Shown here: one piece after another, positions 22,200 to 33,600 of the stretch
How positions within the stretch are numbered: position 1 is the stretch's first letter
How the letters are laid out: every line of letters starts with the position of its first letter
Notes under the pieces: model-generated
Database searches by the model: none
What the model saw: only the letters and a program-made list of their open reading frames with translations
What the model was told of the DNA's origin: nothing
Position numbers and translations under genes: made by a program
Assembly: GCA_019054805.1 (NCBI GenBank)
Contig: JAHQIY010000014.1
Coordinates: forward strand, 2,108,001-2,172,000
From: Brachionus manjavacas
Taxonomy: Eukaryota > Rotifera > Eurotatoria > Ploima > Brachionidae
Direction of reading: 5' to 3'
Length of the DNA stretch: 64,000 nt

Positions 22200-23971
22200 T
22201 TTAAATTAAATTAAGTTACTTATTTTTTTATCTAAAATTTGGATTTTATTTAAAATAAAAGAATAAATAATATTTTTATTTTAAAATTTTTAAATAAATG
22301 AAGTGTTTATCAGTCTTTGATTAACCTAGGAAAATAAAAAAAATAAAGTTGGAGAATTTTAATTGAATTTAATTGAAAAAGAAAAATACTAAGAATTTTA
22401 TCCTAGGCGATTTGGTCCAACGTGTTGCATTCTAGGTTCCATCTTAAAAATTTAACCATCATTAAAATACGACGTCTATAGTTTACTTTTATTAGAGGTC
22501 AGCTAATTAAAACTTAACCAAAAGCTAATTACATAATAATTTTTTCAATAACATAGGCAATAAATTAAAAAATAAGAAATATTTTAGAATTATTTTGGTT
22601 TTTTATTTTATTTAAATTATTTTTTATGAATGCGTCAATTTGACAAAAAAATATTTTTTTGAATATATAATACTTTAATTGAAGTTTCGAACTTTTTCAG
22701 AGTATCTCTTTATAATTTGTTTGTACCACGCATTGCTTTAAAAATAAAAATTAAGTTGTAATTGAGCATTATAGAAAAAAATTTGCGGCCAAGAATAAAA
22801 ATAAATTGCGGAAGAATTTTCTTCTATGAATCTTTAATTTAGTTTAAATATATTGATATTCACTTATTCTTTACAATTTTTATTTTATTATTTAGAAGAA
22901 TTAGAAAAGATCATTTAATAAAATAATTTTTTTTTTAATGGACAAGTTAAAATTTTAATTAATTATGAATTGTAATAATAATTCGTTTTTGCCTCAAAAA
23001 AAGCCCTGTGAAAGGTGCAAACACCATGGAGACAAATCAAAGAAACAGTCTCAATCCTTGTTAATCATGCTAGTATCGACCAAAAAATTGTAGTACTGGC
23101 TGTCTTAATGAAATAAAAATTGTTGAAAAATCCATCTCAAGTATATTTTCTTGTTCAAATTTTAAGGGCAAAAAGAAATCTAAATTAGGTTTTAAAATTT
23201 ATATTGTTATTTTTAAACTTAAGCAAATTTAAAATATTTTTATTTTTTTATTTTGTGGAAATTTGTTATTACAGTGTGTCCACTCAAAGAAATGTGATTT
23301 AATTTTAAATTTTTTTTGCTTGGAAGTAAATCATTCCAGATGTTAAAGGTATTGAACAATTAAAATAATATTATTCCGAAATTTATTAATGTTTAAAGTT
23401 TGTTTAAATATTTTTTCAAAAATTTTATTTTCTGCTTTTTTTCTTAAATAAACACTTTTAAGGAAAAAGGATGAATTAATAATTTCTTTTGAATATTATA
23501 TCACACAACAAAATTCGCATTTATATTTCATAGTCGTCATTAATTATAAATTAGCAAATTTTAAAGTCAATTAAAAAAAACATGATTTTTGCTTAAAATT
23601 GAAATCAATAAATTTCGTGAGATCTTTTTGTTTTGAAATTAAACTTTAATTTTTAATAAAAAATTTTTGCTCTTATATTAAAATTAAAAGTATTGACTCA
23701 AATGGTCCATAGTTGTGTTCACAATAAAGTAAAATCAATAATTAGAATTATTTTTTACAAATACATTCAAAAATTTTTAAATTATTTTAAATTTCAAGTT
23801 GATCAAAATGATCAAAAATTTATCAATTATTTTTTTGATTAGGCAACTTCGAACAGAATAAAAGGAAACATTGTTATGAACATTTTATTTGAAATTAATT
23901 TTGAAATATTGCAAAAAAAATTCACTATTTCTAATTCTGTTTTGAAGTTTCTTTGAATTTTGAAAATAAAA
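22200..23971. other. Intergenic; possible Cys-rich exon relic
   Basis: Mostly AT-rich. 22965-23095 reads MNCNNNSFLPQKKPCERCKH with further Cys codons (NCSTGC) in another frame, perhaps a decayed zinc-binding exon. 23272-23465 is direct-repeat copy 2 of the Rab39 3' flank. Nothing else is supported. Confidence 0.35.
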
Positions 23972-24264
23972 ATGGGAGGTTGGAAACTAGAAGTATTCCG
24001 AATGACTAGCTATGTAGCTATGCCCATTGTATGTTTTTATCTTTTCAACAAACCAGAGTACTTCAAAGATTACTTAATCCGAAATAAGAGATATTTTTTT
24101 TCTAACGAAGATCCCGATGCTGTATGTCCAATACATAATTAGTTAAAATATTCTATAATTCAAATTTTAAGGTTGCAAAATTAGAAGAATTCAAAAAACA
24201 TAAAGAAAAAGAAAACGAAGAAAAACTGCTTGCCCAAATTGAAGCGCTCAAAAACAAAAAATAA
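23972..24264 (+). CDS. PET100: PET100-like cytochrome c oxidase assembly factor (2 exons)
   Basis: An 80-aa mitochondrial inner-membrane protein needed for complex IV assembly. Exons 23972-24121 and 24172-24264 with a 50-nt GT-AG intron in phase 0. The start MGGWKLEVFRMTSYVAMPI matches the family hallmark M-G-x-K-L-E-x-F-R-M. Residues ~10-26 form the single membrane segment. The second exon reads VAKLEEFKKHKEKENEEKLL, the charged coiled tail typical of PET100. Human PET100 is 73 aa. An in-frame TTG 12 nt upstream is ignored in favour of the conserved MG start. GNB1L begins 62 bp downstream on the same strand. Confidence 0.92.
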
Positions 24265-24326
24265 AGAACATTTTTATTTATAAAAAAAAATTTAATCATT
24301 TAAAGTTAATAAATTTTTGTAAAATT

Positions 24327-25324
24327 ATGTCCTCAAATTCTCGACTTCCTCCCAATCCTTCATTAATTTTGCAGAACTCAAAACCAGTCAATTCAATTTT
24401 ATTCTCTAAATACAATAAACAATTGCTTTTCAGCGGAAACAGAAATGGTGATTTGAATATTTATAGTCTTAGCTACAGAAGATCGATTTTTTCCGCTAAC
24501 CCAAACTCCGAAGCAGTTCTCAGCATTGCTGAAATCGATCAAGATACATTGCTAACTCAAAGTCGCAATGGACAAATATTCAAATGGACTAAACAAGATG
24601 GAAACTCTTGGACCTTTATGTGTAGGCCGATTTTAATTAATCCCTTAAAAAAAAATAAAACCAAAAATTTATCTTAGGCATATATCAAAAAGAAGCTTAT
24701 ACATTTTGCCAATTTATGCTTAGCTATGATAAAAATCTTGTTTTCATTCCATCATCTGAGTCAGGCGCAGTTGATGCTTTAAGCTTAGATGAGCTTAAAA
24801 TTTCCTATCAGATAAGACCTGAGTCGAATAATAAAAGAGGAATGATTATGTGTTTGAAGCGAATTGATAAAAATTTAATTCTATGTGGATATGAAAATGG
24901 AGAGGTAGCTTTATTTGATGATTCAAATGAAAAAGCTCAAATAGATTTGTTTAATGGTGAGCCAGTGCTGGCATTCGATTTCTGTCCTGGCAAACAAATT
25001 GGAATCGCCGGCTCATCGGGGTCTGAGTTGAAGCAATTTACGCTAAGAAATAAGAATAGTCTTTTCAACTTAGAGTTAACTGCTTCTACTCAATTGACTA
25101 ATCCGGGCGTAAATTCGGTCAAAATCCGACCAAGTGATTCATTGATTGTTTCTTGTGGTGGCTGGGACTCAAAAATCAGATTACTAAGTCTTAAGAAGTT
25201 AAGACTCCTGGTTGTTCTGGATTTCCACAAAGAGACAATTAATTCACTTGATTTTTCTCTAGATAACAATTTGGTTAGTGGTTCAAGTGATGGGTTTATT
25301 GCAATTTGGGACATATACAAATAA
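24327..25324 (+). CDS. GNB1L: GNB1L-like WD40 protein (2 exons)
   Basis: A 313-aa WD40 beta-propeller related to G-protein beta-like 1 / ASTRA-associated protein 1, linked to the TTT/PIKK assembly machinery. Exons 24327-24621 and 24678-25324. The codon TGC is split by a 56-nt intron (T|GTAGGC ... TTAG|GC). Family blocks: LPPNPSLILQNSKPVNSILF, LLFSGNRNGDLNIYSL, LCGYENGEVALFD, PVLAFDFCPGKQIGIAGSSG, QLTNPGVNSVKIRPSD, CGGWDSKIRLLSL and ISSL-like INSLDFSLDNNLVSGSSDG, ending AIWDIYK. Human GNB1L is 327 aa. Its start lies 62 bp from the PET100 stop. Confidence 0.93.
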
Positions 25325-27323
25325 TTATTAATAAAAGTTATTCTTAAATCTTAATTTGGCGTTAAATTGTTCTTATATTTTTAAGAGTCTTAATTTATCT
25401 AAATTTTTTGCTGCATCATTTAAACTAAATAAGCTTGAAAAAAGCTCTAATTAGTTTGAACAACTTGCTTAATTTTTTCCAAAAAATTTGGTGCTACAGG
25501 TGTCAATTTTTAATCTTCAGTTATTCTTATTCCCACAATAATCTACCTAAAAATTTAAAGTCTATAAATTAAATTATTAATTTTACAATTAAATTAATTA
25601 GATTTAGTTTTTTTTTTAAAGCAGCAACAGAGATTAAGAGATTAAGTGAATGGACATTGACGAAATTTGACACAAATCCCCACTTTTTTTTCAAATAAAT
25701 CAAATTAATTTTAAATAATTTATTACTGTAATTATAATAAAATTTTGATCGATTTTATAAAAAAAATTTACTAAGGAAACAAGTTTAATCCAAAATAGAG
25801 CCATAAATAAATTGCGTGACATTACAATCAAAAGATGAAAAAACATCTCATCGCGAGCTTTGCATTAAAGTTTTGGTATAAAATTCACTATGCCATCTTA
25901 GTGTCTTAGTAAGCAAAATATTAAGTAAGTAAAAAGCTAGTAAAGTTAAAAAAATATTTTTTTTTTCTTAAAATCAAAATTTGCATTTGTCCAAAACGAA
26001 TGCCTAGCATTAAAGTTGCGTCAAAAATTCACTAACCTGATTAAAATAAGATTGTTTTAGTCATGGATTTATCAATTAGCGTCACTTCGAATTTTAAGTA
26101 AAATAATGCGCCACTATTATCTGCTAAAATCAATTTTGCCAAATTTTTTCTTAATTTTTTCAACATATCCCATTTAGGAAATATTAATTCAAAAGCTCAA
26201 ATTTTATATGCTTGACAGGAAGGAATAAATTTAATGATTCTATTAAGTATTTAAAATCTCAGCTTCTTATTTAAAGATAAATCATTTACCAAACAACTAG
26301 ATTCAAAATCATGCAGAATTCGATGAGAATCCGATGGAAAAAACACGAAGTTTGGGAGTCATCCCTCAAGCTCATTTTTTACATAATTTAATTCAACCAG
26401 CAATCACGAAACTAAGCTATAAAATTTTTATTGATTTTTTTGGTATTATTTAATTTTAATCTTTATTAATTTTGTTGTAGCAATTTTTTAAAATTTAATT
26501 TTCAACCCAACAAAAAAACATTTAACCGGAAATTGTTAAAGTAGATTTATTTAGAATTAAAAGAATGGTTATGCCAGTGATCAAAAAGTCATTCTTTGAT
26601 TAAAAAATTTGGCTACTATAGATATTATTTTCAGAGTTCACTTAAAAAAATTAAAAACTTGTTTAATTAAGTATTTTTCTGCAGGATCTTTGGCATACTT
26701 TGATTTAAATAACAGCAATACTTATTAAAAACAGACATATTGATTCAAACTAACCTCGTGGGTCTTGAATGCCAATATTTTCATTATTAAATAAAACAGG
26801 TTCTCTTTTGATAAGGCTTCATGCTTGTTTGATAAAAACATTTAACAGGGATTAGAACAAAAAATAGCATATAGTTCAATAATCAAAAATTGAAAAGTTT
26901 TTTTAATTTTTTTTTTTGATTTAAAGTTTGCATTAGACTGGGAAATAACTTGCATATAACTTAATTAAAATTACGCAAGACTGTGATTTAACTTAATCAT
27001 CAATAAATTTCAATTTTACCTGTTCCGCGAGGAATAATCAGTCTTCATTAATAATTTATTGACTAAAATCAATTTCTTTTTTAGATATAAATCTCTTTAA
27101 AAAACACATATAATTACTGAAAATTCAGTACTAGAAAAAGAATAAAAACAAATATCTTGTCAATAAATATCTTATTTGTTTCTGATGTAATCGAAAAATG
27201 AAAATAAACAGAATTAGTTTTTTAAATAAATCAGTTTGTCTTGGCAAATTCAAGTAGAAAAAAATTAAAGAACGCATTAGGCTTAAGTTTTTTGCTTGAA
27301 CAAAAAAAGTTTTAACCAGCATT
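25325..27323. other. Intergenic, nothing identified
   Basis: AT-rich. A polyA signal for GNB1L lies close to 25330. No exon, RNA gene or repeat with a partner was found. Confidence 0.5.
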
Positions 27324-27667
27324 ATGCACAATTTTTTGGACCGACTTTCCAAGATTCCGTGGTCACATTTGGCCGTGTATTTTATCAAACACAGATCATT
27401 CAATTGGCAATGCGTCACTTTTTCTATGTACATAATTCTCATGATTGGATTTGTGAATTGCCAGGTAGACTTCAATGATGATGACGAAGAAGAGATCAAT
27501 GTATACCGGCCTAAACCAATTGACTATGTAAATATTGTAAATAGCGCTTACAAGGGCCCAAGTGGTAAAGTTTAAACTCAACAAAAAATATCTAAAATTT
27601 AATTTTAATTTCAATTTCAGCTTATTCGATAGGCAACCAGCAGCAGCCAAATCAGCCCAACAAGTAA
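27324..27667 (+). CDS. Small secreted acidic protein, unrecognised (2 exons)
   Basis: Exons 27324-27564 and 27621-27667 with a 56-nt GT-AG intron (GTG|GTAAAG ... TTTCAG) in phase 1 give 95 aa from the first ATG. ATG 27426 (residue 35) gives a better protein: MYIILMIGFVNCQ is a compact signal peptide. The mature part would be a run of Asp/Glu (FNDDDEEEINVYRPKPIDYV), then VNSAYKGPSG, and exon 2 adds AYSIGNQQQPNQPNK and a stop. I recognise no family. There are no dibasic sites for classical neuropeptide processing, so it is more likely a small secreted or matrix-associated protein than a propeptide. The spliced reading and signal peptide support a real gene. Confidence 0.6.
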
Positions 27668-30630
27668 TTGTTTAATTTTTTGTTCAGCACAAAGCACATT
27701 AATTTAAGTTTGTATTTCTATAATTAAATAAATAAATATATCAAGATCAGAAAAAGAAAATAATCTGACTATGCCAAATAAACTTGTTGAAGGCTTCGAT
27801 TTTCTTATCTAACTCGAGGTTATTTTCTAAATTATTGGCTTTATTAGGACAAATAATAATCTCAACTCGGATCATTTTCTTTATCATGCAAATGTCTTAA
27901 TTTATCGAGAGCTATAAATTATTACGCCACACTATTTTTATGATTAATTACTTAAACTTTTCTGTGCAGAATAAAATCTAGTCTTTTAATTAAAAAAATC
28001 TCTATTTTCAATTGTTCAAGCTAAGGTATTGCTAAAGTTTGATCAAAAATAAAAAAATGCTAGCTTGTTTTCGGAAATTGAAAGTATTTTTCAAATATTT
28101 AACAAGTGTTTGAGCAATGGTTCAGAGCGTATTAAATTAAGCACCAGAGCATGTTCCATACATGTAACCTAATAGCTAATTTTTTCTTTAAACTGAAGGA
28201 AATCAGCGTTTCGTCAAGCCTTTCTTAGTTAATTAAATTATTGTGCTAAGTTAACGTAATTTTAAATCTAATAAAAATAGATGATGGTTTAAAATTTCTT
28301 TCATAATAAGAGTAATTATAGAAAAACTTTTAGACATGTTTTTCTTGGCTTTGAAAAGCTATTCAAATATTGAATTAAGTATCAAGAAAAAGTTGAAATA
28401 TTTGAACGAATTTTGCTAAAAAGAACCAAATGGTAAGAGAGTTTAAAGGCACTAAAATGTGCCAAAATGATGCATATATCACAAAATATCTATCAATCAG
28501 TGATATTTGCCTTATCTTAATCTTCAAAATTCAACTTAGTGGATTTTTCTAAATTCATTTGGTTGTATAATCCGAAGCCAGGCTTCATAAGACACTTTTT
28601 CATCAGAGCAAAATTGCTTTATTCTAAACGCTTTATCCGATTTTGGCGATTTATTTCGAGGAACCATAAAAAATAATTAGTTTTTAAATACTTAATGCTT
28701 TTTTATTAAAAAGAATCAGCAAAAATTTTTTTTATATTTTATTTTGAGCAGCGGAAATTGAGAGGAAAATCAGAAATAAAAAATAAATCGTCACTTTCAG
28801 AATAACCACATTTTCTTTGCAAGTTGTTTTAATTTTTTCAGACCTCAACACTTATCTGGAAGATTTTAATTAATTTTTTTTAAGCATATTAATTTACGCT
28901 CATTAATAAAATAAATTTTTAAAGATTTGCTAAATTTACCCTCATTGATGAGTAAATAAAGCAGTTATTGTTAAATAATTAAAATAAAAATTCAATAGAT
29001 AAATATTAAAATTTTCTTAATTTGTTCTATAATGCCTGGATTTTGTTGAGCCAAGAAAGAATAATTGAAAAATCTTGAAATTTTTTTTCAGCAATCGATT
29101 AAAAATTTCCTATTTAGTTTAATTAATTTGAAAAAAAATAATTGATTATTTTAATGACAGTTATTTAGAAATTAAAAAAAATTAAAATTTAATAAACTGT
29201 TAAATTAAATTGGCTTCGTTTTTGATTAAAGATAAGAACTCAATTAAATTCAGAATCTCATTTCATGCAATTTAAATCTTAGGCAAGATTAGCATTTTAT
29301 TAGATCGAGAATACCACTTAAAACCAACTTGAGCATTAAACAATAAACATAAGACTTTAATTATTTTTTATAAATGTAATCGACGCACGGAAGTTCAGAA
29401 TTAAACGGGCCCAAAAATCTTTAATCAATTTCTATCTACTACTGCTCTTGAGTAACACATCGAAATTGCTTTCGTTATCATGGCTCCTATTTCTTGGTAA
29501 AAAATCTCTATGTTCACAGATAATAAGATTAAAAGAACAATGTAAAGAAATAATATCTAACATTTAAAATAAAGTATTATTTAAAGAGAATAATAGTGTA
29601 TTATTATATAATGGAATTGCTAATAGAATTTTAGTTCTAAATGTCTTGGATAAACAATTCCACAAAAAATTAATCAAATTACTCAATTTAGGCTATAGTC
29701 AGTATTTCTAGTCTATTTTTAGTCAATGTATTCATAGATACTTCTAGAAAGTTTCCACCTGTCTTGAAACTAGTTTAGTTCGGCGAGCCTGCTGAGTAGA
29801 CTTATCCAACAACGACCTTATTAGATATAATTGAATTTTTGTTTCAGATTGATTTTTTTTATAAGAATCAAATTTTGCACTCAAAAAAGGAAGATTTTTT
29901 CAACAAAATTCACAGCTTTGGTTAATTAGCAACCAAGTGCTTGGAATATTTAATTTTTTTCTCTTACACAATAAATTAACTTATATTCAGCTTGATTTGT
30001 CCTAAAATTGCTAAATTTTTTTTTTACATTCAAAAAAGTTGATTTTTTTCCAATATTGACTTTATTAAAGAGAAAAATTAAACAAGGATTAAATTTAATT
30101 CAATTTAGTGACAAAAATGATGCGAAAAATATTTTATTTGTGATTGATGATGTCAATTAGAATACTGATTACCCGCGAGTAAATCATCATAAACCGGATG
30201 GATGGCTGGCTGCCACTTAAGTTGCTCTAATCAAGACAGATATTTCGCAAGGAAAAATATTTGCCAAAAAATTTGGAATAAGTCTGTAGATGCTAAATAA
30301 CTTCACATCAAATCAATACTTAGACACTTGTTTGCTAGCAAATAAACTCATATTCAAATAGTTAAGAATAAAAAAATATCTTTAAGCCAAGCAAATACAA
30401 GTGTCATTGATAAAAGACTCTTCCATGAATTTTTATTTAAAGAAATGAAAACTAATTCAATGCAAATTATTCCATTAAATAGTACTTTGTTTAATCAGCA
30501 ATTTAAATTTGTTCAATATCATGAATCAACTTATTCGGTTGATACGTTCCAAGTACGCATTTATCAGTTTTATTTTTATTTTTTGCTTTAGTAGATAATG
30601 TAAAATGAGTATATTTGGCTAAAAAAAAAG
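27668..30630. other. Intergenic / upstream of channel gene
   Basis: No exon recognised. 29690-29830 is locally less AT-rich (TTCTAGAAAGTTTCCACC, CGGCGAGCCTGCTGAG) and could be regulatory; there is no ORF or RNA fold I can name. Confidence 0.4.
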
Positions 30631-33600
30631 ATGGAAAGGACTAGGTTTCCGAATAGGAAGATAGATAGATGTCTAAAGTTTACAATTATCGATAATGTGC
30701 TTTATTTATTTTGTGTGTTGATTCTTAATTTAAATGTGTTGCCTGTTGTTAGTCAATTGGTCGGCAGTGAGAAAACTATGGAGCAGTTTCTCGACCGGTT
30801 GTTACACGAGTCTGTTTATGACAGGAGGATTAGACCATTTTACACGGACAGCAAAGGTAAATAAACTTGAAAAGCTATCTCTAAACACTAAATAAATTTT
30901 TTAGCTTCAGATAGCAAGCCAGTTGTAGTGTTGATGAATATGCACATAAATACAATCAGTAGCATCAGCGAAGTTAACATGGTAAATGAGATTTCTTGCA
31001 AAATTTCCTTTGAACTAATACTAGTTGGATTTTTGTTTAAAGGAGTATACAGTTGATTGTTTTTTTCGCCAAGAATGGTACGATCCAAGGCTGACTTATT
31101 CCAATTCGTCATGGAAGCACGTCGAAGATATAACTCTACACTATGATCTCGTCAACAAAGTATGGACTCCGGACGCATTTTTCAGAAATTCTAAAGATTC
31201 CAAATCTCACAAAATAACTGTACCTAATCGGCTTATTAGAATTTTTCCTGAAGGACGCGTTTTGTTTTCTCAAAGGTTTGTTTTTTTTCAAATGAATTTT
31301 AAATAAAATTTTGTTTTAAATTTAAAAGTCTAAAATAACAAAGAACAGGAACAAAAATTAAAAAATGTATTAACTTATTTATTTAGCGTACAAGTGAAAA
31401 ATCTTTCAGCTAATACAAACATTGCATCTACGAAAAAAAGTCTTTGCGAAAATCATACGATTATATTTTAACAAGTTTTAGACCTTAATGAAAAAAGTCA
31501 TAAAAATTAAAAATTTTTATTTCTGTTCCTGTTCGAAAATTCATAATGCCAGAGTTAATGCAAAAACAAATAAAATTATTAATTGTGATTTAAAATATTT
31601 AAAATTAAATAAATTTAGTTCTTTAAGCAAAAGTGACATCAATCTTTTATGATCGTACTTTTTGTATTCTGGAATACTTGAAGATTACTTCATTAACAAT
31701 TAAGAGACACATAAATAGTTGTACTATAAATAATTTGAAAATTTAGAAAAAAATAATTCTAATCATACAAGGTAAGAATTTTTAAGATTTTAATTTAGCC
31801 GGAGCAGCTTATTTTCCTAATTATACTTTTAATTTAATTTAAAATACTTGAACATGTCAATTCTATCAGATTAATAATAATATTATTTAATTATATTAGA
31901 TTAATAATAGATAACACCTTTTCTTGTTTATATCTTCTTTCGAATGAAAATATTTGAAGTATTTTAAAGTTAAAAAGGAGACTCCTTAGGAAATAATTCA
32001 CTACTTTGCGCTTCAAGGATAAAAAATTCATTAAATCAACAATCGCTTGTTTGTTTTGGGTGAATTCTATACCAGGAATTAAAATTTTCATTTTTTAATT
32101 TTCTGCAACTTGAGTTTCATTTTAACTATTCAACTTTTCAGTTATTTAATCATAAAGAATTTTTGTTTTTTAATCTTTGAATTTATCAATTTTATTAAGG
32201 ATTTTTTTAAAAGTTAAATTTCCATTTTTATTTTTTCAATGGTCAAAATTTTATTAATTATCTAAATAATTATAATTTAAAATATTTTTTTCATAAAGAA
32301 AGGCAGAATATTGTTTAAAAACATTTTTTTTGAATTTCTCTATTCGACGATAAGATTTTTTTTTAGGTTAAAACAAACAATTAACAATTTTTCAATGTGA
32401 GAACTCTTCAAATTAACAAAAAAGAAAATGAAAATTACAAATTTTCAGTTAAATTATGTTATACTCAGATTATGGCTGATTTTAGGTTTTCACCAATTTG
32501 TGGTAAAGATAAAGGGGTTTTGGAGTAATAAAGTAAGACAAAGCTAATAAAAATATTTCAAATAGAAAAATATTTCAAATATTTTTTTTTCATTGAAACA
32601 ACTTTAAAAAAAATTGTCAAAAAAAATTGAAAAATTATTAGAACAAATTTTTAATTTATTTGCAAGAATCATAACAAACAATATTAATAGAACAAAAAAA
32701 AATTTAAATTGGAATTAATTTTATTTAAAATTCTTATTTTTAGTAGATTTTCGGAAAATCTTAAATTTGTCAATTTATTGTCTTTGAAAAATTACGAGAG
32801 ATTATTATTATTATTATTATAAAAAAAAAAAAGGGATTATTTTTCTTTATTTTATTCATTAGAAATTTTTTATGAAAATAATCATGTGAATAAATGATTC
32901 TCTGAAAAAAATTCTATGAAGGGAATTTTACGATCATTGTTATTTTACGTCAAATTACGTGAAGTCAAAAAGGTTATATAAATCTAAAATAATTAATTTT
33001 GATCTATTTAAAAATCTAAAGTTAACAATGAATTAAAAAAGTGTTTTTTTTTAATACTACAAAAATTAAATTTTAGACTTATAGAAAAATTTAGGGAAAA
33101 ATGTCCACTTCCTGGCTCTTAATGATCTCCTTGGAAACTAGTGATGTAAAGTTGATTTAAGTAACTAATTTAAAATCTTCGTTATGAAAAATCTGAAAAT
33201 TGAATAATTAAAAATACAAAAATTAATCATTATTAAAGAATGAAAAAATAAATGATAATAGAAAATGAATAAACTAAAAAGTTGTTCATTAGTCGCAAGT
33301 TTTGAATAATTTGTGTTCTCTTAAAATTGTTTACTGAGAATTAGTTGAAATTTGATTCCCAATGTTCCACAAAGAGCGAATAAGGAAAAATTTAGTTGAA
33401 AAATGAAAAATAATGATTCAAAGTAGTTCCAATTTAGGATTTAAAAATAAAATCAATTGAATCATAAAAATAGAATTGTATTTTTATTTATTTTAAAAAA
33501 ATAAATAAATTATCGGGTATTGAATTTTAAAAGCAAAAAAACTGTTGACAATTTTTATTTTTAAATTTTAAAAATTAATTCTTTAAATTCTATCATCTAA

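Noticed and set aside
27131-27650. Long minus-strand open frames over the small secreted gene
   Set aside because: They are mirror shadows of the plus-strand exon; the plus strand has a signal peptide and working splice sites.
29745-29765. Heat-shock element (TTCTAGAAAGTTTC)
   Set aside because: The third unit is out of register by one base and no gene starts nearby.
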